From the NCBI RefSeq assembly GCF_003387075.1, contig NZ_QUMQ01000001.1, positions 8,432,001 to 8,496,000 of the forward strand: 64,000 nucleotides of DNA. The letters run 5' to 3'. Source of the stretch: Asanoa ferruginea. GTDB taxonomy: Bacteria > Actinomycetota > Actinomycetes > Mycobacteriales > Micromonosporaceae. Below are positions 33,863 through 42,886 of the stretch, in pieces. The position numbers were made by a program, and so were the translations under genes. Below the pieces are notes generated by a model. The model saw nothing but the letters and a program-made list of their open reading frames with translations, had not been told where the DNA came from and ran no database searches. Positions within the stretch are counted from its first letter, which is position 1. Every line of letters begins with the position of its first letter.

Positions 33863-35749
33863 ATGTCGCTCACCGTAGTCATCGCCGTCGCCGTCCTGGC
33901 GACGGCGGCCTGGGCCGCCCTCTTCGGCCTGGTCCTGCTGATCACCCGCTCGTCCTTCCCCGAGCCGGCTCCGGCCACCATGGACCTCGGCCCCGAGCCG
34001 CCGGCCGTGGTCAACCTCCTCGCCAACCGCTGGTATCGCCCCGACGAGGACGCCGCCGAGGCGACCCTGCTCGACCTGGCCGGCCGGCGTTACTACGAGA
34101 TCCGGCAGGCGTCCGACGACCCCGTGCACAGCACCATCCACCTCAACCCCAACCCGCCCGCCGGCCCCGACCTGCTCCCCTTCGAGCAACGCCTGCTGTC
34201 CCGGATCCGGGCCGCCGCCGTCGGCGGCGTGGTGCCGCTGACCGCCCTCACGTTCCGCGACGCCGACCAGGCGAAGGGCTGGGCCAGACGGTTCAACGCC
34301 GAGGTGGTCGCCCACGCCCGCCGCCTGGGTGTCTCCCGCCGCCGGATCAGCAAGGGCCAGATCTCGCTGCTGTCGGTGGCCGCCACAGTGCCGGGCGTCG
34401 CGATCGCGCTGGCGGTGGCCATGGGGATCGAGCGCAACGCCGACGCCGACGACAAGGGCGGCGGCTACGCCTCGATGGTCGCGACCATCCCCATCTTCAT
34501 CTCGATCTTCGCCTACATCGCCGGCCGCTACCGCGGCGAACGGTCCACTCCGGAGGGCCGCGCGGCCGCCGCCCGCTGGCTCGGCGTCCGTGGCTGGCTG
34601 GCCGGCCACGACGCGTTCGCCGACCTGCCGCCGGCCGCGGTCATGGTCTGGGACCGCTATCTGGGGTACGGAGCCGCCCTGCACGCCGCACACGCCGCCA
34701 CCGCGGCCCTCGACCTCGGCATGGGCTCGAAATACCTGGTCTGGTCGTCCTACGGCGGAAGCTGGCGCCGGGTCAAGGTCCGCTACCCACGCTTCTTCGA
34801 CCGCTACGGCCGGCAGACCAGCGCCCTGGTCAAGGGCGGCGTGTGGCGGCTGGTCCTGGGCTTCGGCCTCGCGCTGATCAGCCGCACCCTGCCCGACGCG
34901 GTCCCGGACAAGGTCGGCTCGCTGGACAGCAGTTGGGCCGGCAACGACATCTCCATGTTCACCTCACCGACCCGCCTGGTAACCGCGCTGCTGGCAACCC
35001 TGCTGATCGTCTCGGGCCTCTACCGGATCGTCCGCGCGACGGTGGACCACCACACCCCTGTCGAGATCACCGGCGAGGTGCTCTGGATCTCGGTCTGGAA
35101 GAGCGCGTCGCAGGGCGAAGACAGCCCGTCGATCCCCTGGCTCCACCACCTGGCGGTCGACGACGGCACAACCGACCGCACGGTGGCCTGGGGCCTCCCG
35201 TCGGAGTGGTCGAGCCGCTCGTCACCGGGCGACCTGGTGCAGATCAGCGTGCGCCGCTGGACCCGCCGGGTCGTCGCGATCAAGGTCCTCCGGGAAGGCG
35301 GCGGCCACTCGTTGCACCGCGGCTTCGACACGGACGACAACACGGAGAACCTGGTGGCGGAGGCGCTGGGCGAGCGCAAGAACGCCCCGATCTCGCTACG
35401 CACCGCGGTGGCCTCGACGGTGCTCACGGCCGAGGAGGTCGCCCGAGCGGTCGGCGAGCCGGTCCGGGTCCGCGAACTGGGCCCCATCAACGGCCTCTAC
35501 GAGACAACGGCCGCCGGAAAGCCGGTAGCGATGATCCAAATGCAACGCGGCCCGATGGCGAAGCTCTGGTGGGCGGCCGCGAAACGCGGCACCCCACTAC
35601 CGGGCCTGGGCGACGAGGCCTATTTGAGCGAAACAGGCGCGGCCGTCCGCAAGGGCGACGCAGTGGTGATCCTGGTGCTACACCGCGGCGGCCGCGCGGC
35701 GGCACCCCACCTGCCCTGGCTGATGGGCCAGGTCGCCACGCGGCTTTGA
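33863..35749 (+). CDS. DUF2207-like membrane protein
   Basis: This 628-residue protein starts 5 bases after the LemA stop. It has an N-terminal transmembrane segment (residues 5-27), a helical/beta region, two adjacent spans near 178-235, further hydrophobic stretches near 330-350 and 375-395, and a C-terminal soluble domain with repeated short motifs (VSVRRWTRRVVAIKVL, GLYETTAAGKPVAMIQM). LemA plus DUF2207-like is a common pair. The function is not established. It may extend the RyR-SLOG operon or be a separate unit after the hairpin at 33222. Confidence 0.75.
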   Translation: MSLTVVIAVAVLATAAWAALFGLVLLITRSSFPEPAPATMDLGPEPPAVVNLLANRWYRPDEDAAEATLLDLAGRRYYEIRQASDDPVHSTIHLNPNPPAGPDLLPFEQRLLSRIRAAAVGGVVPLTALTFRDADQAKGWARRFNAEVVAHARRLGVSRRRISKGQISLLSVAATVPGVAIALAVAMGIERNADADDKGGGYASMVATIPIFISIFAYIAGRYRGERSTPEGRAAAARWLGVRGWLAGHDAFADLPPAAVMVWDRYLGYGAALHAAHAATAALDLGMGSKYLVWSSYGGSWRRVKVRYPRFFDRYGRQTSALVKGGVWRLVLGFGLALISRTLPDAVPDKVGSLDSSWAGNDISMFTSPTRLVTALLATLLIVSGLYRIVRATVDHHTPVEITGEVLWISVWKSASQGEDSPSIPWLHHLAVDDGTTDRTVAWGLPSEWSSRSSPGDLVQISVRRWTRRVVAIKVLREGGGHSLHRGFDTDDNTENLVAEALGERKNAPISLRTAVASTVLTAEEVARAVGEPVRVRELGPINGLYETTAAGKPVAMIQMQRGPMAKLWWAAAKRGTPLPGLGDEAYLSETGAAVRKGDAVVILVLHRGGRAAAPHLPWLMGQVATRL

Positions 35750-35797
35750 AGTTCCAGCGCTCGGGCGTGTCGCCTCGAGGTGAGGTGATGTTCGTGG

Positions 35798-35841
35798 GCG
35801 TACATGAAAGAACATGTAGGTACATGTTCTTTCATGTACGC
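35798..35841. repeat. Perfect 21-bp-arm palindrome with 2-base loop
   Basis: The arms 35798-35818 and 35821-35841 are perfectly complementary, and only a GG pair separates them. The core word tacatgttctttcatg is AT-rich, unlike its neighbours. The outer flanks continue the symmetry imperfectly. It sits 49 bases after the DUF2207-like stop and 22 bases before the pullulanase remnant. It could be a strong terminator, a cruciform, or one boundary of the inserted islet. Confidence 0.8.
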
Positions 35842-35863
35842 GCCGAAAGGCACCTGCCACAGT

Positions 35864-35958
35864 AGGGACGCACCGGTGAAGACCACCACTGTGCCGGGCC
35901 GGCACCGTGAAGATGCCGGTGGCCGGGCCGAAAGCCGACTGCGAGATGCGTTCGTCGC
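35864..35958 (-). pseudogene. Remnant duplicate of the pullulanase 3' end
   Basis: This segment aligns with the 3' end of the pullulanase gene (37593-37687). The peptide [22 protein letters not shown] matches the intact [22 protein letters not shown] (18-residue core). One inserted base then shifts the frame, so the true C-terminus is lost. With the intact copy it brackets the TIR-like gene as a diverged direct repeat of about 95 bp. Confidence 0.75.
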
Positions 35959-36076
35959 CAACTGCGTGCTGGCGCCCGCGTTGGTCAAAGTCGGCAGTCA
36001 AGGGCTTCAGCTCGTCGTAGCGGCGGGCAAACCTAACCTAGGCATCTGCTACCAGCGCTGGAGTTCGTCCAGGAAA

Positions 36077-37276
36077 CTAAGCAGATTCGTCCAACGGAAA
36101 AATTGCTTCCTCGGGATCGGCGATGGCCAACTTGATGTTGTCGGCGATCTTGTCGATGAGCTTAGGTCCCCAGAAGGGATCTTCCTTGTCGTACTTGATG
36201 TAGCGCAGATGCCGAAGGTCGAATGGTACATCGTCGTCGTTGGATGAGACCAGGATTACCGGCTTCTGTAGTGCGTGCGCCAACCCTAGCTCATAGAAGA
36301 CGTTGGGATTCTTCGTCGTTAGCTCGGCGATGAGCACCTTCGCTCCGCGAATACCTCGCCAAATTTGATCAATGATCTTACCTGCTCCGAAAATGCTGTC
36401 GTCAGCGCGTACGGGCTCAAGGCCAGCCTGTTCAATCGCAGGCTTATAGATCGTTTCATAATAGGTGCCGAGTGGCGCCGCGAACGGCTGCATGACGAAG
36501 CACCTCGTGCCGGCGGCCACCTTCGCTTTCGGTGCGGGCTTTCCATCGGCCGGTCGATGCGCCTCATCGCGGCCTGCGTCGATGAGGCGCGTCTGGTCGT
36601 CGTGGTCGTCAAGCAACTCTGCCGACCTCATCGACTCCATGAAGATTTTGATGAAGTCGTCTACCTTGTCCGGCGGAATCTTGAAGCGATCTACCAACGC
36701 GTTGACAAAGAACTGAGTGTTCGCCGGCAGATATTCACCACGGTAGTGGTTATAGACATCCGAGATGTCGGGTGCCGCCAACACCGCCTCTTGTAGGGCG
36801 GTCACTCGATCCACGGCAGACTGCGGCGCGAGCGCGCGACGGGCTCGTTCAGTCAGGACGAGGCGACCGCCATCAGTGGCGAGGAACCCGTACTTCTTGC
36901 CCGAACTGATTTCGACGTTCCACTGGCCATTTAGCGTGCCACCCCCGGCATAGGTCACGGCCTCACTCGGCGTGGCTGGCCGCCCAGCGTTCTGTTGATA
37001 TATGGCCCGCGGGATGCGCAGGGCCTGTTCAACACTGTGCCTCGGGTACTTGATCGTGTGAGCCGCCGCGGCGCTCGCCACCCGCTTGCCTGACGCGGAC
37101 TTCTTTGCCGCGACCTTCTTGATCCGAGCTTTCTTCGCGGGAGTCTTCTTCGCGGGAGACCGCTTCGTCGGCGGCGCTTTCTTCGGCTCGGCTCGCTGTC
37201 GGGGTACCTCGTTAGTTGTCTCGGAAGCGACGTCGATTCGGTCCGGGTTAGTGGCATCCGGCTGCGGGTCGGTCAT
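36077..37276 (-). CDS. Lys-rich tail, wHTH-like and TIR/deoxyribosyltransferase-like protein
   Basis: This 399-residue protein has three parts. Residues 31-65 are a histone-H1-like Lys/Ala/Pro tail (SPAKKTPAKKARIKKVAAKK). Residues 75-225 resemble a DUF5343-type winged-helix region (KKYGFLATDGGRLVLTERAR). Residues 257-385 form a TIR- or nucleoside-deoxyribosyltransferase-like domain; TTKNPNVFYELGLAHALQKP holds the likely catalytic Glu329. AGGAG lies 7 bases before the ATG at 37276. GC content is clearly below that of its neighbours. I infer nucleotide or NAD-directed effector activity, possibly anti-phage; this is not shown. Confidence 0.7.
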   Translation of the reverse strand: MTDPQPDATNPDRIDVASETTNEVPRQRAEPKKAPPTKRSPAKKTPAKKARIKKVAAKKSASGKRVASAAAAHTIKYPRHSVEQALRIPRAIYQQNAGRPATPSEAVTYAGGGTLNGQWNVEISSGKKYGFLATDGGRLVLTERARRALAPQSAVDRVTALQEAVLAAPDISDVYNHYRGEYLPANTQFFVNALVDRFKIPPDKVDDFIKIFMESMRSAELLDDHDDQTRLIDAGRDEAHRPADGKPAPKAKVAAGTRCFVMQPFAAPLGTYYETIYKPAIEQAGLEPVRADDSIFGAGKIIDQIWRGIRGAKVLIAELTTKNPNVFYELGLAHALQKPVILVSSNDDDVPFDLRHLRYIKYDKEDPFWGPKLIDKIADNIKLAIADPEEAIFPLDESA

Positions 37277-37581
37277 GGGTCGCTCCTGCGCGATCTTTTG
37301 TTCGATGGACGTGTCCGAATGGCACCGTAGGACTGCACGTCCAGCCAGGCACGGCGACATGCCGACTAGGGCATTGATTAAGGTGCCGGGTCATCCAATT
37401 CGGACGCCGATGTCGCATACATACGGTTTCACGTTCTGGCAGCTGCAAACCCGATTGAGGCTTCGCCGCGTGTCTTCATTCCTCCGCGCGATGGTGTGAT
37501 CACCGAGGAGATTCAGCGCGTTCTCCCGACGGAGTCCGAGGTGGTAAGCCACCTCTAACCCCGCAGCAGCTCGGCAGGCGC
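37277..37581. other. Intergenic leader and islet edge, no gene seen
   Basis: About 300 bases separate the TIR-like gene from the pullulanase stop. The base composition is lower in GC than the flanks. A short open frame on the minus strand ending at 37391 encodes a peptide (RRENALNLLGDHTIARRN) with no family I recognise and no ribosome site. It may be a remnant or chance. The upstream promoter of the TIR-like gene must lie here. Confidence 0.5.
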
Positions 37582-40212
37582 TTATCCCCGGAGCGACGTG
37601 CCGGTGAAGACCGCGACCGAGCGGGCCGGCACTGTGAAGATGCCGGTGGCCGGGTCGAAGGCTGACTGGGAGAGGCGTTCGTCGCCGCCCGCCTTCTGGT
37701 GGGGGTGCAGGTCGAAGGCGCCGCCGCGCAGGCGCGGGAGCTTCTGCGTGACCGTGGCCGGCACCGCGTTGAAGACGACGACCACGTCCTCCACCCCGGA
37801 CAGGCGCATGGTGATGACGCCGGGGGTTTCGGCTGGGCCCGAGAGCGGGAAGGACACCCGGTCCTGCACCTCGACCGCGGTGTCCAGGCCGAACAATGGC
37901 GAGTCGCGGCGGATCCGCAGCAACTCCAAATAGCGCGCGACCGTCCACTCGATCACGTCCGGATCGGGGACCAAGAGCGGATCCGCCAGCAGCGGGCCCG
38001 CGAACGACCACTTGTCCTGGTTGTCCCAGGCCGGCGGCAACCCGAGGCCGAAACCATTGCCTTCCGTAGGATCCCAGCGGATCGCGTTGAACCAGTCGCC
38101 TGAGTCGAACGAGTTGCGGTCCAATGACTTTGACCGCAAGCGCTCTGAGCCGGCCGCCACGAAGCCCATGCCCTGGCCCAGGACCGTGAATGACAGGGCC
38201 AGGAGTTGCATGCGGGCCCGCTCCAGCGGAGCCAACGACGGCGGCAGCTTGAAGGCCAGCGTGTCGAACAGGATCTCGTTGTCGTGGGCGTCCACATAGG
38301 AGACGCACTCCCCCGGCGACGCGCAATAGCCGGCCGGTGAGCCGTTGTAGTAATACGACCCGCCCGTCACCGACTGGCCGCTGCTCGCCACGAAACGGTA
38401 GGACGCCAAATTGCCGGTCAGGCCGATTTTGATGAGGTCGTGCTGGAACAGCAGGCGGGCCCGCTGGTGGTCCGGCGGGCCATTCACATCATCGCCGTTG
38501 GGGTCGGTGAACAGGCCCGTGGCGTACCCCTGTGATCGGGGGTTGTTCTCGAATGCCTGTCCGCCGCGCACCGCGTCGCGCAGGCGATCGTTGAAGGTGC
38601 CGACGCCGGTGCCGGCCAACTGGTGCTGGCTGGCCTGCACGAAACGCTGGTTGCCGGCCACCTCGCCGAAGTCCCAACCCTCGCCGTAGATGAGCACCGC
38701 CCGGCCGTCGACGCCGTCCTGCTGTGGGGTCAGGCGGTCGAGCGCGGCGCGTACGGCGAGGATGTTGGCTTTTGGATGGTGGCCCATCAGGTCGAAGCGG
38801 AACCCGTCGACCTTGTAGTCGACCGCCCAGCGCAGCACCGAGTCGACGACCAGCTTGCCCATCATCGCGTGCTCCGGCGCGGTGTTGGCGCAGCAGGTCG
38901 AGTCGGCGACGCGGCCGTCGGCCAGCAAGCGGTGGTAGTAGCCCGGCACGATCCGGTCCAGCACCGAGTGGTGGTTGACCCCACCGGCGACGGTGTGGTT
39001 GTAGACCACGTCCATCACCACCCGCAGGCCCACCCCGTTGAGCGCGGCGACCATCTCGCGGAACTCGGTGATCCGTCGCGGGCCGTCGGGGTCCGTCGAG
39101 TAACTGCCCTCGGGGACCGAGTAGTGCAGCGGGTCGTAGCCCCAGTTGTAGCCGTCGCGGTCGCGGATCTCGGCGATCCTCGCCTGCTGGTCGGCGGAGT
39201 CCGGCGGCAACGCGGTCAGGTCGCCCGACGGCTCCGCCTGCTCGGCGCGCAGCTCCGGCACGGTCGCGAAGTCGAACGCCGGCAGCAGGTGCAGGTGGGT
39301 GGTGCCGGCGTCGGCGAGCCGGCGCAGGTGCCGCATCCCGGCGCTGTTGGGCGTGGCGAACGCCGCGAACGTGCCGCGCCGCGGCTCCGGCACGCTGCGG
39401 TCGTAGCTGGAGAAGTCGCGGACGGATACCTCGTACACCTGGGCCCTGGCTGGTGTCACCGCGCGCGGCTTGCGCAGTGCCGTCCAGTCGGCCGGGATCA
39501 GCAGCGGGTCGAGCAGGTTGGCGACGATGCTGTGTGTCGAGTTGGCGGTCAAGGCGATCGAGTACGGGTCGGTGACGCTCATCGTCTCGATCCGCTGGGT
39601 CGCCGGGTGGTAGACCTCGACCCGGAAGCGGTAGCGCCGCCCTGTCCAGCCCCAGTCGCCGTCGACCCGCCAGACGCCGGTGCGGTCGTCGCGCCACATG
39701 CCGAGCACCTCGGGGTCGCCGTCGGTGCCGTCCGGCGGCCACCACTCGAGGGCCACCCAGTGTGCCGTCGGCGCCCAGACCGAGATCGTGACGCCGCCGT
39801 CGTCGTGGAAACGGCAGCCGAGGTCGGCGTGCACCGCGTCGGCGTACACATCGTCAAGAACGCCTGGTAGTTGTGCCCCGGTGGCGACGAGCAGCCAGCC
39901 GCCCTCGTCGCGCGCGGTGACCGCGACCTGGCCGCGCAGCGCCGTCTTGATCGTGTCGACGTCGGCCTCGACGGTGAACGCGGTGTGGTCGGCGAGGTGC
40001 GGCCACCGGCTGCGCTGCTCGGTGCTCAGGCCCCCGGGCCGGACCCGCAGCGGCAGCGTCTCATGCGGCCCGACCAGCGCTCCGTCGATGATCTCCAACG
40101 CGGCGTCGGGCGACCAGACCAGGTCGCAGCGGCGGTCGCCGACCGGCCCTTCGAAGCGCCAGACCAGCGTGGACCGGTCGATCCAATGAGCCCGCTGCCG
40201 GGTCAGATCCAT
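37582..40212 (-). CDS. pulA: Pullulanase-type alpha-1,6-glucosidase
   Basis: This 876-residue GH13 enzyme debranches alpha-1,6 linkages in glycogen-like or pullulan glucans. The N-terminal carbohydrate-binding regions (residues 1-250) come before the catalytic (alpha/beta)8 barrel. The barrel has the pullulanase signature YNWGYDP, VVYNHTV (region I), [10 protein letters not shown] (nucleophile Asp) and GEGWDF (Glu). A C-terminal beta domain ends [19 protein letters not shown]. There is no signal peptide, so it probably acts on cytoplasmic glycogen. Its 3' end is duplicated as a remnant at 35864-35958. Confidence 0.92.
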   Translation of the reverse strand: MDLTRQRAHWIDRSTLVWRFEGPVGDRRCDLVWSPDAALEIIDGALVGPHETLPLRVRPGGLSTEQRSRWPHLADHTAFTVEADVDTIKTALRGQVAVTARDEGGWLLVATGAQLPGVLDDVYADAVHADLGCRFHDDGGVTISVWAPTAHWVALEWWPPDGTDGDPEVLGMWRDDRTGVWRVDGDWGWTGRRYRFRVEVYHPATQRIETMSVTDPYSIALTANSTHSIVANLLDPLLIPADWTALRKPRAVTPARAQVYEVSVRDFSSYDRSVPEPRRGTFAAFATPNSAGMRHLRRLADAGTTHLHLLPAFDFATVPELRAEQAEPSGDLTALPPDSADQQARIAEIRDRDGYNWGYDPLHYSVPEGSYSTDPDGPRRITEFREMVAALNGVGLRVVMDVVYNHTVAGGVNHHSVLDRIVPGYYHRLLADGRVADSTCCANTAPEHAMMGKLVVDSVLRWAVDYKVDGFRFDLMGHHPKANILAVRAALDRLTPQQDGVDGRAVLIYGEGWDFGEVAGNQRFVQASQHQLAGTGVGTFNDRLRDAVRGGQAFENNPRSQGYATGLFTDPNGDDVNGPPDHQRARLLFQHDLIKIGLTGNLASYRFVASSGQSVTGGSYYYNGSPAGYCASPGECVSYVDAHDNEILFDTLAFKLPPSLAPLERARMQLLALSFTVLGQGMGFVAAGSERLRSKSLDRNSFDSGDWFNAIRWDPTEGNGFGLGLPPAWDNQDKWSFAGPLLADPLLVPDPDVIEWTVARYLELLRIRRDSPLFGLDTAVEVQDRVSFPLSGPAETPGVITMRLSGVEDVVVVFNAVPATVTQKLPRLRGGAFDLHPHQKAGGDERLSQSAFDPATGIFTVPARSVAVFTGTSLRG

Positions 40213-40240
40213 CCGAAGATCCTCTCACCCGCGGGGCCGT

Positions 40241-40630
40241 TCAAGCGGCGTGGATGACCGTGCAGATGGCGGGGCCGGCCGAAGTGATCCGGACGAGGTA
40301 GACGTAGCGCTCGCCGGGCACCGAGCGGCCCTGGCTGTCGAGGAACTCCCACTCGACGGTGACCAGCATCAGCGCCGGGCTCAGCCGGTGCACGTCATCG
40401 ATGCCGGCATGCGCCGCGATGAGCTCGCGCTCCTGGTAGTCGGGCGCCGCGCCGATGAAGGAGAGCGCGACCGAGGCGGGCGAGGAGAAGGTGAAGGTGT
40501 ACGCGTCAGCCACCACGCTCCCCGGCAGCGCGTAGCAGCCCGCGAGCGCGGCCAGGTCGCCCGTGGTCAGGGCGGAGCCGTACCGGTCGAAGAAGTCGGA
40601 CAGGACGTCAAGGTCGGTCTTGGCGTTCAC
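40241..40630 (-). CDS. NTF2-like protein
   Basis: This 129-residue protein has the cone-shaped SnoaL/NTF2-like pattern: DLDVLSDFFDRYGSALTTGD (N-terminal helix), then strand-rich VVADAYTFTFSSPASVAL and TVEWEFLDSQGRSVPGERYV. Members are diverse ligand-binding or enzyme scaffolds, and no catalytic residue is identifiable. GTG at 40630 is preferred because the residues upstream are Arg-rich nonsense. It is encoded 28 bases after the pullulanase start on the same strand. Confidence 0.75.
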   Translation of the reverse strand: MNAKTDLDVLSDFFDRYGSALTTGDLAALAGCYALPGSVVADAYTFTFSSPASVALSFIGAAPDYQERELIAAHAGIDDVHRLSPALMLVTVEWEFLDSQGRSVPGERYVYLVRITSAGPAICTVIHAA

Positions 40631-40692
40631 GGTCCGATAAGTTGCCGCTGCGACGCCCGCGCAAACCCGCGGAGCCTGGCAGAGTGGACGAC

Positions 40693-41931
40693 ATGACCAC
40701 CGCCGTCGACCTGCGCGCGCCGCTGGCCCGCTACGCGACGCTGCTGCACGCTCCCGCCGGCGACCGGCACCACGTCGCCTCGCCGCTCGGTGCCTGGCTG
40801 CTGGGTGCGCTGTGCGCACCGGCCGCGGCCACGGTCGGCGGCCAGGTCGCCGAAGACCTGGAGCGGGCCCTGGGCGTCGAGCTGATCACCGCCCGCGAGT
40901 TGGCGACGGCGCTGCTCGACGACCCGCACCCGGCGGTCCTGTCCGCCGCGGCGTTGTGGCTGGCCGGCCCGCCGATCCCCGCGGTCGACGAGTGGATCGC
41001 GGAACTGCCGGCGACGGTCGAGACCGGGCCGCTGCCGACGCAGGCCGAGGCCGACTCCTGGGCCCATGAGCACACGCTCGGCCTGATCAAGGAGATGCCG
41101 CTCCAGATCCGCCCGGAGACGCTGCTCCTGCTGGTGACCGCACTGGCCACCCGGGTCTCCTGGGCCCGCCCGTTCACGCTGGTCCCGGCCACCCGCCTCG
41201 GCGCGACGTCGCCATGGCGCGAGGCCGTCGGCCAGGTGTTGGAAACCCCTTCACATGGGCACGACGCGTACGTCGCCCGGGTGCCGGGAATCGGCGACGT
41301 GGCGGTGCACACCGGGTATGCCACCGAGGGGCTGCGGGTGACGTCGGTGATCGCGCAGCCTGGGACGCCGCCGGTCGAGGTGATCGCGGCCGCCTACGAG
41401 TTGGCCGTCGCTTCCGCCACCCGCGGCGCGGTCGACCGGCGCTCGCTGTTCGACCTGCCGCTCGGCGAAGGTCCGCTGTGGACGATCACCGAGGAGCGGG
41501 TGCAGACGGCGGCGCCGGGCGGTCGCGAGGAACTCCACCAGGCGGTGCTGCCGGCGTGGTCGGTCTTCAGCCGGCACGACCTCAACCGCGCTGATCTGGG
41601 CATCCCCGCCGCGGCGGCCGCGGCCAAACACGCGCTGGGCATTCCCGACGGGTGGCACGAGGCTCGGCAGGTGGCGATGGCCCGCTACACGCGACTGGGC
41701 TTCGAGGCGGCGGCCATCTCGGCGATGATGGCCGGGGTCAGCATGCCGATCCCGCAGGACGGCGTCCGGCGGACGGCGGAGCTGCGCTTCGGCCACCCCT
41801 ACGCGGTGGTGGCACTGGCCGACCGCCCATGGCGCGACGGCTGGCAGCCCGACATCACCGAGGGCGCGGCCTGGCTCTCGCTCCCGGTCTTCTCCGCCTG
41901 GATCGCCGAGCCGACCGAGGCGGCGGAGTAG
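40693..41931 (+). CDS. Serpin family protein
   Basis: This 412-residue protein shows the serpin pattern. SPLGAWLLGALCAPAAATVG matches the N-terminal helix region, and IRPETLLLLVTALATRVSWA followed by RPF matches the LVNAIYFKGRW segment. The reactive-loop hinge is seen as LGFEAAAISAMMAG, and FGHPYAVVALADRP before LPVFSAWIAEP matches the last strands. The hinge Ala-rich stretch is typical of inhibitory serpins. There is no signal peptide, so the partner protease would be intracellular or the export is unusual. The divergent neighbour is the NTF2-like gene. Confidence 0.75.
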   Translation: MTTAVDLRAPLARYATLLHAPAGDRHHVASPLGAWLLGALCAPAAATVGGQVAEDLERALGVELITARELATALLDDPHPAVLSAAALWLAGPPIPAVDEWIAELPATVETGPLPTQAEADSWAHEHTLGLIKEMPLQIRPETLLLLVTALATRVSWARPFTLVPATRLGATSPWREAVGQVLETPSHGHDAYVARVPGIGDVAVHTGYATEGLRVTSVIAQPGTPPVEVIAAAYELAVASATRGAVDRRSLFDLPLGEGPLWTITEERVQTAAPGGREELHQAVLPAWSVFSRHDLNRADLGIPAAAAAAKHALGIPDGWHEARQVAMARYTRLGFEAAAISAMMAGVSMPIPQDGVRRTAELRFGHPYAVVALADRPWRDGWQPDITEGAAWLSLPVFSAWIAEPTEAAE

Positions 41932-41968
41932 ACGCGGCGAAGGACGTCGGCCGCACCCTCGACGGCGG

Positions 41969-42817
41969 TCACTTGGTGACGAGGCCGCGCAGGGTGTTGA
42001 GCATCGCGCGGGCGCTGACCGGGGCGTAGATCTTCTTGTCGGCACCGTAGAGCGCGACGAACGGGCAGGCCTGGTCGTCGCCGCTCATGCGCTTGTCGAG
42101 GAGCTGGCGGCGGGTCGCCACCTCGTAGACGCGGAGGCGCCACGTCGCTCGGGCCAGCGTCAGCGTGTCCGGCTTCGGGTTGTCGAACTTGCAGGCGCGA
42201 ATCTTCGACCCGGTGCTGACCCGGTCGAGACAGGCGACCAGCTGCACCTTCTTGGCGTCCTGCGCTGCCCAGGTCTGCTTGTCCTTGGTGGAAAGGCCCT
42301 CGTCGTAGTAATAGCCCTGGTCCTGGGAACGCACGTGCGGGGTGTCCGAGACGAGCAGCACGATCGGATGCGGTGCCTTGCCGGAGCGCTTCGGCGACTG
42401 TGGATAGAAGACCTCTTCGTCGCACACCCGGTTGAGATCATCGACCTTGGTCGCCGGATATTCGCTGGCCACCGGCCCCTCTTGGGCCGCCTCTTCGGTG
42501 GGGGTGGGCTCTGTGGACGGGCCGCGACCGATCGCCGGTCGTGGGGACGCGTCGGCCGCGGCCGTCTCGTTTGACCTGAGCAGGACCATCGTGCCGGCCA
42601 CGCCGGCGCCCACACCTAGCACCAACACGCCGACGATCACCGCCGCGATCAGGCCGACGCGGCTGCGCCGGGGTTCCGCGGGTGGCCCGTCGAAGCCCGC
42701 CGACATGCCGGCCCAGCCGGGGTCGGCCGGTGGCGGCCACCCCGGCGTGTGATCCGGCGTGTGATCCGGCGTCGGATCCGGTTGTCCTGCCTCGGATTCG
42801 GCCCCCGTGCCTGTCAT
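41969..42817 (-). CDS. Membrane-anchored extracellular protein, tandem paralog A
   Basis: This 282-residue protein has a Pro/Asp-rich cytoplasmic N-terminus, one transmembrane segment (about residues 67-92, VGLIAAVIVGVLVLGVGAGV), then an acidic linker and a conserved extracellular domain with several Cys residues. The domain includes DLNRVCDEEVFYPQSPKRSG and ACPFVALYGADKKIYAPV. I do not recognise the family. The ATG at 42817 follows GGGAGG. It is the second copy of a tandem pair with the gene at 42887. Confidence 0.75.
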   Translation of the reverse strand: MTGTGAESEAGQPDPTPDHTPDHTPGWPPPADPGWAGMSAGFDGPPAEPRRSRVGLIAAVIVGVLVLGVGAGVAGTMVLLRSNETAAADASPRPAIGRGPSTEPTPTEEAAQEGPVASEYPATKVDDLNRVCDEEVFYPQSPKRSGKAPHPIVLLVSDTPHVRSQDQGYYYDEGLSTKDKQTWAAQDAKKVQLVACLDRVSTGSKIRACKFDNPKPDTLTLARATWRLRVYEVATRRQLLDKRMSGDDQACPFVALYGADKKIYAPVSARAMLNTLRGLVTK

Positions 42818-42886
42818 CCGCGTTCCTCCCATTGAAGCGAAGCGCGAATGTAGCAGGACACTCGTCTTCCCCTCGGCGTCGCTTCG

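Noticed and set aside
37391-37540. A peptide frame ending GVRIG near the islet edge
   Set aside because: It is short, lacks a start with a ribosome site and resembles no family I know; kept only as a note.
35959-37581. Possible integrase or transposase gene in the islet
   Set aside because: Only the TIR-like gene is present as a convincing frame; no integrase or transposase motif was found on either strand.
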